From NCBI RefSeq assembly GCF_000006565.2, contig NC_031477.1:3442043-3506042 (forward strand): a stretch of DNA of 64,000 nt, written 5' to 3'. The notes beneath the pieces were generated by a model. The model was given only the letters and a program-made list of their open reading frames with translations, had not been told where the DNA came from and made no database searches. Below, piece by piece: positions 36,856-49,676 of this stretch (positions are counted from its first letter, which is position 1; each line of letters starts with the position of its first letter). A program made the position numbers and the translations under genes. This stretch comes from Toxoplasma gondii ME49. Lineage: Eukaryota; Apicomplexa; Conoidasida; Eucoccidiorida; Sarcocystidae.

Positions 36856-38237
36856 ACGAGGGGTGCGCTAGGTTCTGTGTCTCGTCAAACGAAGAGAAGC
36901 GTTGACTCGGGAGACGAAGGGAAGGAACGAATGAAGGAGTCCATCTCGTTCTTGTTTCGCCTGTTTCGGAAGGCACTTGTCGCGTCGTCACTTGTTGAGA
37001 AACTGAAACCCGGCGCCGTCGGCGCGCTTGCGGATGGCGGTCGCCCCCCGGTCTCGAACACGAGTGTGTGAGAAACGGAGTGGAGAGCGGAACCGCTTTT
37101 ACTTTACTGTCAGTCTGTTTTCTGTCCTGTGCCTACTAGGTCGTCTTGTCTCTGCCCTTTTCTCTCTCGGTATCTGTCTTTTCCAACTCCTCAAACCATG
37201 TAGTAAACCTTCGCTGTATCAAACCGGCTCCAAGCTTGCCAAGGGACGCGGGGGAGGTATGGCTCTTTCGAACAAGGGAAAGCAGCGCCCCGTAAAAGGA
37301 GAGAGCGACCTGTCCACAGGAAGCTCAATGCCGGAGCATAGCGTACCAAAAGATAGTTCTATGTACAAGGTGAAGGTGTCAGGATTGCTGCGCGCGAAAC
37401 AATTTCTCCCGTACTTTTTTGATTAGGGGGCCCCTTCACTGAAGTGCGCCCAGGCCATTTCTGTAGCGCAAAACTGTCAGAGGCATGATTGTCACGTCAG
37501 CGTACAAAACACACCGGGGATGTGACAAGCGACTTTCCCAGTTGGGCGACCACCAGAACTGGGGAAGAACAACCCTCTCGAGAAGTCGGGGTTTTAATGG
37601 ATGAACCGATCGTAGTCAAAACTGTCGTGTGAGCACAACGGTTGGGCATCTCTCTGGGCACGGCCCTGCCGTAATACACGTATATTTTTAGGCACTGAAT
37701 CGTTTCTCCTTCAACTAAACTGGAGAAGTTTCAAAAGTACACTGGCGTTACTGGTCGGTCTCAAAAGATGCGAAGTATTAATGTCAGCGCCGTGCTGGTA
37801 GAGCGTGCGACAACTCCTTTTAGAGAACAGACGGGCACGACAATACTTCTAGTCAAAGCGAGACTTGGCTGTTTGTGATACATTCGAAATGGCTAAGAAT
37901 TCAGGCAGCGTGCCCGTGCTCTGCGAGCACATCCAGTCCAAGCAAGTTCCCGTTGGATTAAACAGAGAGGAGATAGAGAACACGCAGCGGACAGATGCCA
38001 GCAAGTCTGCGACGCAAGAGATTGCGAGCAGGAGTTTTCTTGCCCTAGAATAGCTATTTTCCGTTTTTAGGAACGAGCTCCGCAAGAGGACCCTCAGTAA
38101 TCCATCCTCATGTTTTGTCAGAGATGCAAGTGTCTACAGATCCAAAACTGCATTCATTTTGCAGACAGCGATGATATCACTGGCAAAAGCAGGAAGACTA
38201 GAAATAAGCACTACGTCGGGAAAAGCAGAGTACACTG
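36856..38237. other. convergent 3' intergenic region
   Basis: Separates the eIF3i stop codon (plus) from the stop of the large minus-strand gene at 38238, so it should contain both 3' UTRs. No conserved frame was seen. Small frames such as 37028-37426 (plus) are not supported by family similarity. Confidence 0.5.
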
Positions 38238-41200
38238 TCACATCTCTGGAGCAGCAAAGGCGGGGGTGTCGATGCTGGGGAAGGGACACATCGAACCGAG
38301 AGAAGCAAAAGCTGAGTACTGCCGTTGAATTCTTTCGCTCAGACGTTGAAGGTGTTTTTCCTGTCCCTTTATTCGCTCTTGTGCATCGCGGAAATCGCGG
38401 AGGAGCTTTGCTCTAGGTGTGAACCGTTCGAGAGTCGACTCGACTGCTCTTTCCGAGTAACTGTGGCCCTGTGACCTCTGCATTTCGACCGACGTACAGG
38501 CGGTGCTATCAGTCAAGTTGGTTTGTTCACAGAAAAACATTCTCTTGCTGGTCTCTGCAGCTGGTGAAAGGTCGCAATTGGCAACTGTGTGGGATCCCAC
38601 CGACCCGCGGATAAAGCACCGTGGATCGGTTGTATGTGTCCTGCTAGACCGTTCAACGCATCTGTCTGTTCCGTGGCATTCACCGCCCGAAGTAGATGAG
38701 GGTAACGTCACCACTCGAAAGCTGTGAGCCCTCGGAAAGGTGTGTTTCTTTGTCTCGGGAGCAGGCGAAGATGGCAGGAATTCGCGGCCAATCGTGGTTT
38801 CCAGAGCCGACTGTGGCGGAAGCTCCGCCATTGGCGTCTTCACCTGTTTGTACCGCGACAAAGTGTCAGACGGAGAATCCCACAGAATGCGCGTGTCCCC
38901 GTAGGCAAGCTGGTGACACAAGCTGCTCGTTTTCTTGCCAAATGGCTCCGCTTCGCTTGTCGCTGCTTCGAGGCCTGACAGCTTTGCGCCGCACGAACTC
39001 TGCCCGAAAGGCTGGACGACCGGGGTGCTGGTTTTCAGTGATGAGCGTTGCGCACTTGATGGACACAAACCAGAAGAGAAGATCGTGGGAACGACCTCTG
39101 TGCTCCTTGTGTACAAGGAAGAGCTCTTTGCGAGATCCAGCGGACTATACGGGGGAGGCTTTCGGTACTCGCGAGTGATGCTCACATTCTCTTCTAGCGG
39201 CACCATGAAATACGGTGACCTATATTCCTGTCCCGCATGGAGGCTGACCGGTGGCGAACGGTGTGAAGTGGCATTACAGCGGAGTACCTGATTCAAACCG
39301 TTGTGTTGCGCCGCGATATCTTCCGCCTCTGTTTTGTCAGGAACGTGAAAGCTGCGAGGCGGGCAGCCGTACGCTTTTCGATTGCAGTGCGACGAGGCGG
39401 TAAGGCCTGTGTCGATTTCTGTGGAACAACTGTGGAACGGTTCAGCTGCCGGTCCCGAATCGTTAAAGGGAGCAGGCATTGCGGTGTTGCTTGAGTTGCA
39501 GGTTTCTTGAGGCCCGCGAGGCGGATCCTGGAGCGTTCCCGTATTCGTGTAATTTCCTGCTGGTTCACAGAATTCCCCCGCACCGGCTGCTGCCCTCATT
39601 CTTTCCGACTCCTGGGGCTTGCGCGCTGGACGCTGTAAGGACCTGTTAGCGTTGAGAGGGGACTTGTGGTAATGAGCGGCATCGGCGGAGGTCATCTTCG
39701 AAGCATTTTTGCTGCACACTAAGGTTTGGTCAGTGCAGGGAGGTGCAGCCTCAACAACTCGGGAAACCGGATCCGGGTCACTCTTTCCACTGCATCTTTG
39801 CTCAGACTGCTCGTTTGTGAACTTTCGCTCTGGACTGAGCTTTGCAACTACTCCCTCGTTTACTTGGTTCGTCCTCGTCGGCCCTTCCTCCGAGTACAGC
39901 GCGGGCGAGTGTGGTTGTTCGCTTGAGCGCTTGGGTGGAAGCACCGGGGTTGCTGGTGTAGGTGGGAGAGACGGTGATCGGAGAAGATTGTCCCTGCTTC
40001 TAGCAAGGATTTCCTGGGCCGTCTGAAGCGAGCGAGAGGCGGCGCGGACTAAGGCAGCGAAGTCAGATCTGTCGTGAGACGGACAAGTTGTCGTGCGTGC
40101 AGTATGACCACCGTCTGGACGGTGCAAGAGGTTCTTTGAAATCAGTGTGGTAGTCGGCAGGCCGCTGTCGTCAGGAAGACCGTTTTTCTCTGAAGAGAGC
40201 GTAGCTGCGGCGCCAGTGTTGTCTTTCGATCCCGCCTTGATGAGGTCAGAGGCGCCGACACTCCGGTACAACGAAGGAGAGACTCCCAGTTGCTCCAGAA
40301 GCAGGCCTTGAGTTTCACCTGCCAGAACGGCATGGTCGATGAGACTGCGTCTGGAATTAGCCTTTGATCGTTGACAGCTCAGGCCAGCAGGGCCACACGA
40401 CAGCTCTTCCTCCGTGACAGCCTCCGCTGAATCACCCGAGAAAGCACGACCAAGGATCTGCTCTGGTCGATGCTTTCTAGGAGGAATGGGAGAAGCGCCA
40501 ACAGCCTCAGAGTCGTCGCCAGGCTGGTCAGACGGAGCTCTACTCAAAGACCGTGTTTGGTTTCCATCTCTCTTCCTAGACTGTTTGCTGTCTTCTTGTG
40601 GGTGGTCACTGCTACTGCTAGGAAGAGAAGTACACAAGTTCTTACTCCCAAGAGGAGTTTTCCGTGGAGATTCCGGTTGTTGTCGGCATCGCTCGAGGGA
40701 CGTTTCCCGCGAGCGCTCCGGCCTTTTTGCTGTCTCGCTTGGGTTCTGTTTGCTAATAGCTTCGGAATTGGGAGGCCTTTGGCTGGCATGGTTTGACGAG
40801 AAAGCCTGTTCCCCCTCGCCGTCCTGTTTCTGGCTATGGACGCTTGCAAGCGTCTTCGGCGGTGATCTTTCGTATCGCCTCCGTGACGGGTCTCTCTCGC
40901 GAGGGTCCTCCGTAGAAGAATGGCGACCTGGATCCCGCGAGCTTCCTCGTGAGTTTGAATTTAAATGCAGGCGTGTCGGTGTTTTCTCTGGTAAATCAAG
41001 GTCCCGAGTGCGAGAGGAGTGTGTTCGCGCTTCGGATTCGGTATGTCTGTCCTTGCCGCAATCGTTGCTACCGCCTCTCCTTCCGTGTTTCTTTTTAGAA
41101 AGCATGGAAGGTGATGCTTGTTTTTCAGGCGAGTTCTCCTTTGACCCCGTGCTGGTATCATTCTTTCGCTTGTATTTACTTCGGTGCTTGTGAGGAGAGG

Positions 41201-44200
41201 TACCACCAGAGTCATTGTGCATCATTTTGGTGCGCGAGTGCTGAGGTTTAACGGTCGCAGTGGAATAAGGCGTTTTCGTGTTTCTTCTCTCTCGAGATTC
41301 TTCACGCAAGCAGCCACCACTGCTGCTCGTTTTTCTAAATGTTTCCAGCGCAGCATGTTTTGTTTTGCCGGGCTGGTTACTGGAGTTTCTTTGTTTGCCT
41401 GAATTACCAGACCTCAGTCCTCTACTGGGACTGGGTGTTCTCTTGCTACTCGAAGAAGGCCGTCTAACTGAGCTGAAGTTTCGTTCTTTTTCTGGAGAGT
41501 GGGGTTCTTCCTCGAGCTTGCTTGTGCTGTGTTGCTTTGTAAACAGTGTTTTCGATCCACGTCGTACAGAGCTGAGGGGCTGCGACGGGCCGCGAGGTTC
41601 CACTGTACTCTTGGAACTGGATCTCTTGGTTTGTTCAGGTTGTTTGAATACGCGTGATCGGGCAGTAGGAACGTCCAACTTGTTTCCGACAGGCGCATGT
41701 CCTTCTGTTCCGGACCGTACTGTGTCAGAAGCCTCCCCTTTTTCGCCATCCTCCTCACCCCGATCTGAAACATCCTCGGCAGCAGGCGCCCGCGAAGAGT
41801 GCCGTGACCACGTTTTCTCTTCGTGCTTTGCACCACTGTTTGCTCTAGAAAAAATCGGAGATTCCTGCTCATTTTGTCCGTCCAGTGAAGCCAGCAGAGA
41901 TCGACTATTTGCATGTCGTTCTGACTCGATGGAACTCTTACCCTCCTCTCGAACCCCTGAGGAGACGTATTTCAGCCTTCTGTCGTCGATGCGAGAGCTG
42001 CTCCGGGACAGTGTGCGGAACGGTACAAGGAAGTGATATCTGCTCTTGGTTCGATGGTCCGCAGTGTCCTGAGAACAGGGGAAACATATGTCAGCTAGCG
42101 TTGTCAACGGTTTCTTGAGAGACTTGCGATTCGCTCTGGATCGGTGTTTGATGCACAAGCTGTCCCGTCGAGACCCCGCTGCGTTTCCCTGTGCTCAAAA
42201 GGAAAAAACTCCTTGGGTACAAGGCAGAACTCAGGACTTCAAGTGTATTACGTGTTATTCCCTGCTACCGTTCGATTCCATTGAAAGTACGCTCGACCAG
42301 TGATCTGCTGCTATTATTGCTCCACCCGTGTGACCGACATGCTACGCTGAAGACCCGCTGACCGCGCTCGCTTGATGGCTGAGGTCTTGCATCTCCACTG
42401 AAGAAAGGAGTCTCTTGCTTCCCTTTGTTGGTGAGCACTTTCCGCGCTGCTTCGTCACACTCGCGTTGCTGCCAAGTTGACCAATTCCACTGAGCTGTTG
42501 ACTGGGCCTTAGCCGCGTGGAACTAGCAGGCCGACAGCTTTGGTAGGACCGAGGAGTGTCAGTGGGAGCAGAATGCTCGCCACGGACGTCGCCCCACGCA
42601 AAGCGCTCCTGCTTATGGCTACCCGAACTTTCTCCCCGCGGTGCGTCCCGTCTATCTTTCGGGTTTGTGGCTGAGAGCTGACCCACCGCGGAACTTCCTC
42701 CCCTCTCGGGCTGTCCAGTTGAGCGGGGCATGCGTGGCCCCGAAGCTTCGGCATTCCTTGTCTGCAGTGCAGAGGGGCCGCCTACGCTCGAAGTCGGAAA
42801 AACCATGAGAAAGGAGTTAGCGGCAGATGAGGGAACTCCGGTCGCTTGGCTCAACATGTCCCGACTCAAAGCAACAGGATCTGCGGACGGCCAAGTCCGC
42901 GAGGGCTTGCCGGGCTGCAGTCGGGAGGCACGAGCGCAGAAAAGATCTGCTCCAGTTTCTCGTGCGTTTAGTGCAGAGGTGTCCTGGGCACTAACCATGA
43001 ATGGCAGCGCCTTTTCACCATCTATTCAAAACGGGCCTTTACGAGTCTCGATCTTCCACAAAGCTTAATTGTGGTATGCAACAAACTCACCCTTTTTTGG
43101 GCGGAGGCTCCTCACCTGGTTCTAGGACTTTCTGTCCGTCGTCCCGTAGTTTTTTCGTTAGAAAAAAGAAGGGCTGATACTCCTGCGCTTCTCCATTGAC
43201 TGATGGACGGCCCAGCTTCTCAGCGGAAGAGCGCTGCTCATCTGCACAGCGTACTTCTGGTCGGTTGAGGAAACTCTGCATCTCTTCACTCCCGCAAACC
43301 AACCGGCCGGCGGATTGGGCAATTGTCCGACTCGCCTCGGCTGCAGCTGCAGCCGCCATATTCGCGGCCATGGCGGCAGCCTGTGCTGCTGCAACTGCAT
43401 CCTGGCTGTGCGCTTCTGCAGCAGACATGTTGTCATCGAGGAAACCACTGTTTTGCAGCCGTGTCCTCGCCCTTCCACAGGCTACAGCGGACGGAGTGTA
43501 TTTAGGGGAGTTGGGAGTGGAGTCGTTCCGTGCACAAGTCCCTGTGCTGGCAATCGGATAAGCCAGGCAACGAGAGGAAGGTAATCCTGGGACAGGAGAG
43601 CCTGCATGCGTTGGTCGAGTGAGACTTGCCGTCAGCGCGGCCTTTTGGCTTGTTTGCGGTTCACGAAGCCGACTGGTCGGCGACCTTGACTGATTGCAGC
43701 AGTGTTCTGGAGACAGCGTGGATTCCACTGACATCTCGAGGGACACGGCATCGTGGTCACTCGGCAAATGTCCACGACGCGCTGGACACTGGCGCCGGCC
43801 TGATTGGGCGTGTCGAACAGCGTACAACCAGAATCCATCTTCATCTGATCTCTCAGTAGATGCTGACGAGGAAGATCTTGCAGACAAGCCACTGTCGCTT
43901 GAATCGCCGTTGTCAGCGGGGCCAGGTGACGCTGCTCCTTGCCCCGCTTCCGGAACGCTTTGCTTCGTTGGCTTCCTTAAGTTGCCACTGTCAAATGCAG
44001 CTAACGCCTGCCTGTGGTCGTCACTACTTTCGTCAGGAGAAAACTCACTGTGAATTCTCGTAATGCGGTCTGCCTGAGCCGGCTGATAGCCGAGTGTGCC
44101 GTGCGAAGGAAGCGGCTGCGTCGTCGGCAAGCCGCCGCCTTGCTGTAACTTCATCATTACCGAATTGCAGACCTTCTCAGCCTTTTGAGGACGTCGTTTC

Positions 44201-47200
44201 ACGGAGCTCTCCAACTCGCGGCAGCTAGATGGGGAAGCCCCAGATCCTTCGTCTCTTCCACAGTATGGTGGCCTGTATAGGACATCCCTTTTGCCCGACC
44301 GTTGGCTCCAAAGCTGAGCCTGAGCTTCATCGGGGCGGTGAACGTAGTGAGATTGAACCAAGCGAGGAATCCCAATGGACACCGGACCTTCTGCAGTTGA
44401 CACTTGCGGAAACGAGCCATTCAGTTTTGCGTTTGCATCAACCACTTTCGCGTCACAGGAGCGCTGTTGTACAGCGAGATTTTGAAGTATGGCAGTCACA
44501 AGCTCTTCAGGTGTCTGTCCGTCGGCAGCAGTGGGACCGTCTGTGCAGCTACTCCGACTCTCCCTGTTGTCTTTGTTACTCTTCTCCACTTTGGTGCTGC
44601 TCTGTTGGTCATTCAGTGACCGCGATTCCGATGAGTGCGGTGGAGAAACTTTATTCCCCATATGAGGCCTAGGAGGACAAAGACTTCTCGTTTTCCGTCC
44701 ACGGCGAACCGCGCTTCTTGACCGTCTACGCCCAATGGGTAGTTTTCCCAAGAAGTACGCGTCCACACCCTTCTGGGAAAGCATCTGTGGAATGTCTCCC
44801 TGCCAAGGAGAAGAAGGACGCTCCTTGTCGTGTCGGAGATGGTTCGAGCAGGGAGGGACGCAGACAGTGCCCGCCACAGGCGAGCTTCTGGAAACGGCGG
44901 CAGCCTTAATTTTGATACGTCGTGACATGCTCTCAACATCTACATTCTTCGAATGTGGCTCTTGCGACTGTGTTTGGACACGAGTAAAGTGGTTCGGTCC
45001 ATCAGATGGAGAAACCCCACCGTGTTTGTCGCTGTGCCTTGGCTCGTCTCTTGGACTCGGTCGACGGTGGCAGCAGTGCCCACCTTCCCCGTGTTCGGAC
45101 GGCTTATCTTTTTGACTTTTTCCACAGACATGTGGATGAACATCTGAATCGAAGAGAGCCAGTAACTGGTAGCTACACTTGCTTGGAGAAGTGCATTCTT
45201 CTTCGCGTCGGTTGGCAGTGGACGGCCGTGGCACAATCCCCTGTTGGGACGTGACTGTCTTGCTGCAGGCTTCCGCTTCATTGAAAAGCTGCTCTAGATG
45301 CTTTTTCATTGTGGCTCGTAGTGATTCGATCACCAGGTGTTTGCTGCCCTGCTCCGGCTCGCGGCCATTCACGCAAGCTAGTGAGGTGTGGGAGGCTCTG
45401 GCGGCAACGGCTTCACACTTTGATTCCGCCAGATCGTGGTCTTGCTCAACACGCTGCTGGTACTGGCCGAGGGCACTCAGAATCTGTTGTAAATCAATCC
45501 AATCCTTCCGCAAAGCCAAGTCTTCCGCGGTGTTTCCCGTGTGGGAAGTGCTTGGCAGTTGGTACGACTGGCCACAGTGCAGTGTTGCAGCATTTGCCTC
45601 ACCACATGCGCCCACACAGTCAGTTTGCATCTCTGCCTTCACCTGACTCGAGATCGCCTTACCACCAGCTATTTTCAGAGAATTAATTTCGCCAACTGCA
45701 TTAAGAGACTTCTGTACCCGACTCTCGGCAGGTCGAAGATTGCCTGAAGGTTTTGCAATCCTTCCGCAGTAGCAGCACTCCGACAAAGACACTTCGCCGA
45801 TAGACACCATAATTGAACATACGGGACAGGTGTCTTCTACCAGTCTGCATTGCGGAGAGTCTGCCCTCTCACTGTTGCCACCAGGCCCTGTTACTAAGCA
45901 TCTGACGTGGCTGGGCTCCTGCCTTTGCATCCCTTGTACGGAAACCAGGTCTCGCATTGCTGTCATTCCTAGCGTGGTCTCGGCGGAAGACAAAATACCA
46001 GGATTACAAGTGCTGTGGCGTGGACTAGTGCGCTCGGTTCCGTGTATCCCTCGTGCTCTGGCCACCGCGGACGGTGATTCTGGGAGTTCCTGTTTCATGC
46101 TTGCAAGAAGCCGATTTTCGGTCGGTAGACACTGTGCTGCACAACATTCGATGTTGGTAATTTTCTCTACTGCGCTCCGCTGGACTACTTCCAGTGGCTT
46201 AAAGTCTTCGAAATTTTTAGAGTCAGTTGATAAAGATCCACTGTAAAGTGCATTCGAAGACGCTTCACTGGAGGGCCGTGAGACTGCCCGCCATGAGCAG
46301 GACCCCCACTCGAACGCGCTTGCACACGGAGGTGGGGAGTTATGTGGTTCACTGTTTCGATAGGCAAATTGAGGCTGGTGCTGTAGCTCGGAAATTTGCC
46401 TGCATGATCTTGATTCAACGACGACAGCTTTGTCAGGGATTGCTTTCTTGACCCCCTGCTTCGCTGCTGCGTTCCCAGGCGAACTGCTCTCCTTTGTCCG
46501 ACGAAGAACGCAACAAGGTGACCGGGACCCGGACGATAACTCATTATGGCATGAATTATTCGGGACTGGGAAAGAGCGGTCTGCCACCAATGAGTCTGCG
46601 GTCTCAGATCTAGATCTGCTCCTCAAGGGTAGAGAAGACGCGGGCGTTTGCTGACGTTTGGGTAACAAGCGGGGGCTCTTAGAATTGGTTTCCTCCTGCG
46701 GTGACGATGCCTGACTAATCTCTTCGCGGGATTTCTGCGTGTTCACTGGCTGCTGAGTTTCGGGCACACTCACTGTAACAGTGGCAGGGCACCCCACCGG
46801 CCCACCAGCAAAAGAATGTGTATGCGGAGCATTCACGCAGTTACCCATGGATTGGTAAGACTGCACATCAGGCCCTGGAGAAGCAGAGGCACAGTGGTTT
46901 TGCCTCTGAGACGCGAACGTGGACTGAACCTGTTCTTTGGCAAATGGATCGACTGTTGCAGTGCCGTCAGAAAATGACGCATGCCCACAGTCAGGCTGTG
47001 GCATTGGGCAACAACTCGAAGTGAGAGGTGTGCCGATTGCCACACTGGGTGGTTGGCTTTGCCGCTGATGCTGCTGGATCTCCTTTCGTAGCAGCCTCAA
47101 CTCCTCGCACACCTGAAAAATTGCTTCAGAATTGGTGACATGACTAGGTATTGCTTTCGTGGCTGCGTCCTTGCACCGTTGGCGGACGCCAACATCTTTT

Positions 47201-47853
47201 GATAGCGATGTAGAGCGGCACGGCTGAAGACACGGAAATGGATGTTCAGGTGGCGAACTCGGAGTAGAAGCCGATGCCGCGCGTTGGTCGAATGTGACGG
47301 AGCCGAGTCGGCTAAGGGAAGAAGTGGTGTGATGTAGCGGTAGCAGTAATACCGCAGCTGCACGCCTTATGTTCGAATCATTGTCCATCTCTCTGGAGCA
47401 GTCACCTGTCTGTCCGTTTCCACCATGGACGCAGTAGTGGCCGTGAGACGATCCTGCAACTGGAGGATTTATTTGTTGCTCTACCAAAGAATATAACTGG
47501 TACCCGCTTTCCTTCCTTGCCTTGCCTTCGGCTCTATGCTTTTTTCTCCTGCAGAAATCTCGCAGATCCCTCAGTGCAGACCGACATCGGAAAGTCTTCT
47601 GTCTCTCGTCGCCTGCAGACGGTTTCTGTGAGGCCACCAATCGCTGTGGTGAAGATATTCCTTGCACTGTGGCGTTCTGCGGTGAAGCATTTTCTTGGGG
47701 CTGGCCCGCCCCCCGAGAACAACCAGATGACTCGAGCTTCAAAGCGTAGACGGTCCTAGTAAACGGGCTCTCTTTCGCTTCGGCGTCCCGAATTAATGTC
47801 TTCAAGCCACGATTTCCATGGCTAGTAGCGGATGAAGGACTGGCATCATCCAT
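38238..47853 (-). CDS. large low-complexity protein of ~3075 aa, unknown function
   Basis: Three long exons: 47853-43116, 43021-42363 and 42068-38238. The first junction (CCAG|GTGAGG to gaatag|ATGG, phase 1) and the last acceptor (gttctcag|GACAC, phase 0) are clear. The end of exon 2 could instead be at 42399, which is also in phase. The predicted protein is rich in Ser, Arg, Lys, Gln and Pro throughout. Exon 1 contains a possible zinc-binding motif, CPVC followed 15 residues later by CCYCG (about residue 675), a helical stretch DLQQILSALGQYQQRVEQDH, and an Ala-rich run with heptad spacing near residue 1490. Exon 3 is Arg/Ser/Lys-rich, like SR or chromatin-associated proteins, and ends with a predicted coiled coil (LLRDFRDAQERIKGQEKHLQ). 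The start is the first ATG of the frame (47853). I do not recognise the family; it may be lineage-restricted. Confidence 0.7.
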
Positions 47854-48697
47854 TATGGCAGGTACATGTCGCTGATCATCAACGCAGCACACCCAGAGAC
47901 CACTGGGTCGATATACAGAACAGCTCTGGAAAGGATAACGGGTGCAACCTGGCGACCTAGTGATTGGAAGACATCAGAGAATTACTTTCCTGGCACCGGG
48001 GCTCGATGTCACCGTCAGAAGATTCTCCAGGGTGACGAGCCACAACCCAACGAAGCTGGACTGTCGTTCCTCAGTTGAGGGGCAAAGCTATAAAAGCAAA
48101 CATGTCTGACTCTGTTGCTTCTGGATGGCTGTGGGATTGCATGCAGCAATTCAAACCGGTACAGCAGCGTATCTCTGCACATTTATCGTGAGGTACCTGC
48201 TCGCGGCGAATTATGCCAGGGACTGAATCACGGCTTCTGTACTTCGTCATAAAGGTTGAGGCTCCTAACAGCAACTATCGTTAAGCCTGACGCAGGTCTC
48301 TGTTGCTTGTGTGTGAAGGCATTGAGGGACATCGTGGCACCGGACAAAGTCGCTGTGGTGCCAGGCAACTAACAAATACCCGCGCAAAGGAAAATTCTAG
48401 AGGAACCAAAACGTGTGTTTCTTTGTAAACGCTGCACATTCCATAACTATGCCACATTGTGGAGCGACAATAATTGTACCAGAAATACGGGTGCGAATAG
48501 AAAGTTGGCATTCAGAATATCTGCTGAATTCCGCTTGTGGGTTTCGAATTCTGCTCATGTTCGCCGCAGCAGAATCCATACACATAACTCAGCAACGGAT
48601 AGCCTCTACGTTACTGTTCCGTGTCAGGCTCGAGCATTGATGTTTTTAGGGCATTGTCCAGCGGTAGGTGCATCGCTAATCGGAATCTGAGGTTTGC
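47854..48697. other. gap between two minus-strand genes
   Basis: Runs from the start of the large gene (47853) to the stop codon of the small membrane protein gene (48698). It should hold the former's promoter and 5' UTR and the latter's 3' UTR. No conserved frame was seen on either strand. Confidence 0.45.
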
Positions 48698-49460
48698 TTA
48701 CCAAGCTGCTTCCGGATCCAACACTTGAATACCCAGTCGATGCACATATAGGGATGCAACGTCAAGACTAGAACCACTCAAGTACTGCAGTCTGCAGCCT
48801 TCGAATAGTTCTCTCTGTTGCCGAGCATGGGCTGGAGTTTCAGAGGCGAAGATGAAGTAGATCTGCCCGCCCGCTTTGAAAAATGCTGCATGATACGGTG
48901 GAATGGTGCCGCTGGTGACTAGGTTTGAGGTAGGCTTTTACCTGGCGTCTTTGATTGCTTCATCCATGTGCTGATGAAGGACATAAGGCGATCGGAAATG
49001 CACTTTCATCGGTAGGAATAACTCACCACCGTTGTGAGGAAGAACAGCAAGAATAGGACTACCATGACGATAGTGGCAAAAAGAGCAACTGATCGCTTGT
49101 CATCTTGCAGCCTATTGGTACCACTTAGCGTGAATCATATAGCGCACATTTAAAAACGCTTCTACCTGTCCTCCTCTGATTGAAGGCACGCAAGTTCTTC
49201 GGCTAGGCGGGCAATGTCGTTAGAATCAACTCCAGCAAAACTACTGGCAGAGCTCTGGATCGTCGTTGCTTTGTCCGTTGAAAAAGGACACGTCAGCCCA
49301 CACTTACTTCGGACGCCTTCGCGATCTGTTCTTTGAGTTCTGCGACACGCTGTACCCGCATATCATGAACCCACTTGGGCACGTGGCTGAGACATTGAAC
49401 TGATTGAGTGAACGCTATGACAACTGCCGCCACACAGGCAGCAAGCACTAAAGGTCTCAT
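48698..49460 (-). CDS. small secretory-pathway protein with one internal transmembrane helix
   Basis: Five exons: 49460-49308, 49254-49166, 49111-49027, 48970-48942 and 48911-48698. All are GT-AG and in phase, for a 189-residue product with stop TAA. The first exon starts MRPLVLAACVAAVVIAFTQ, a clear signal peptide with likely cleavage near SVQC. A short, mostly helical lumenal region (RVAELKEQIAKAS, DIARLAEELACLQSEEDR) is followed by a hydrophobic helix (VALFATIVMVVLFLLFFLTT, about residues 91-110). The ~80-residue C-terminal part is compact and less charged (IYFIFASETPAHARQQRELF, LASLYVHRLGIQVLDPEAAW-like end). I do not recognise the family. Signal peptide, coiled segment and single TM would fit a secreted-organelle or surface protein of the parasite, but that is inference. 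It shares a 216-bp divergent promoter with the gene at 49677. Confidence 0.66.
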
Positions 49461-49676
49461 CTTGGCGCCACGGTTATCAACACAGGAAGCGCCAACAACA
49501 GTTTTCAGTTCATTTAGAAGTGAGCACTGTCAGCTGAAAGGCCGCGTTGTTTGCCTCCTTGTGTACGTACACTGTCCGGCCACCATCGCACGCCTCAATG
49601 TTTCCACGATGCTGCATAATAGGAAGCATCGTACTTCTCCAACGCAGCCGTGTTCAGTTGAGTGAGCGAATCTACA
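49461..49676. promoter_or_regulatory. bidirectional promoter between two small secretory genes
   Basis: Only 216 bp separate the two divergent ATGs. The region contains a perfect 12-bp palindrome, GTGTACGTACAC at 49561-49572, related to the GGTGTATGTACACC motif that recurs in the window. It also holds an inverted repeat, CGATGC at 49607-49612 and GCATCG at 49626-49631. Two copies of GCGCC lie near the minus-strand start. No TATA box is evident. Sharing of the promoter is inferred from distance and orientation. Confidence 0.5.

Noticed and set aside
37028..37426. 132-codon plus-strand frame after eIF3i
   Set aside because: Lies in the presumed 3' UTR. It has no family likeness and no splice or promoter context.
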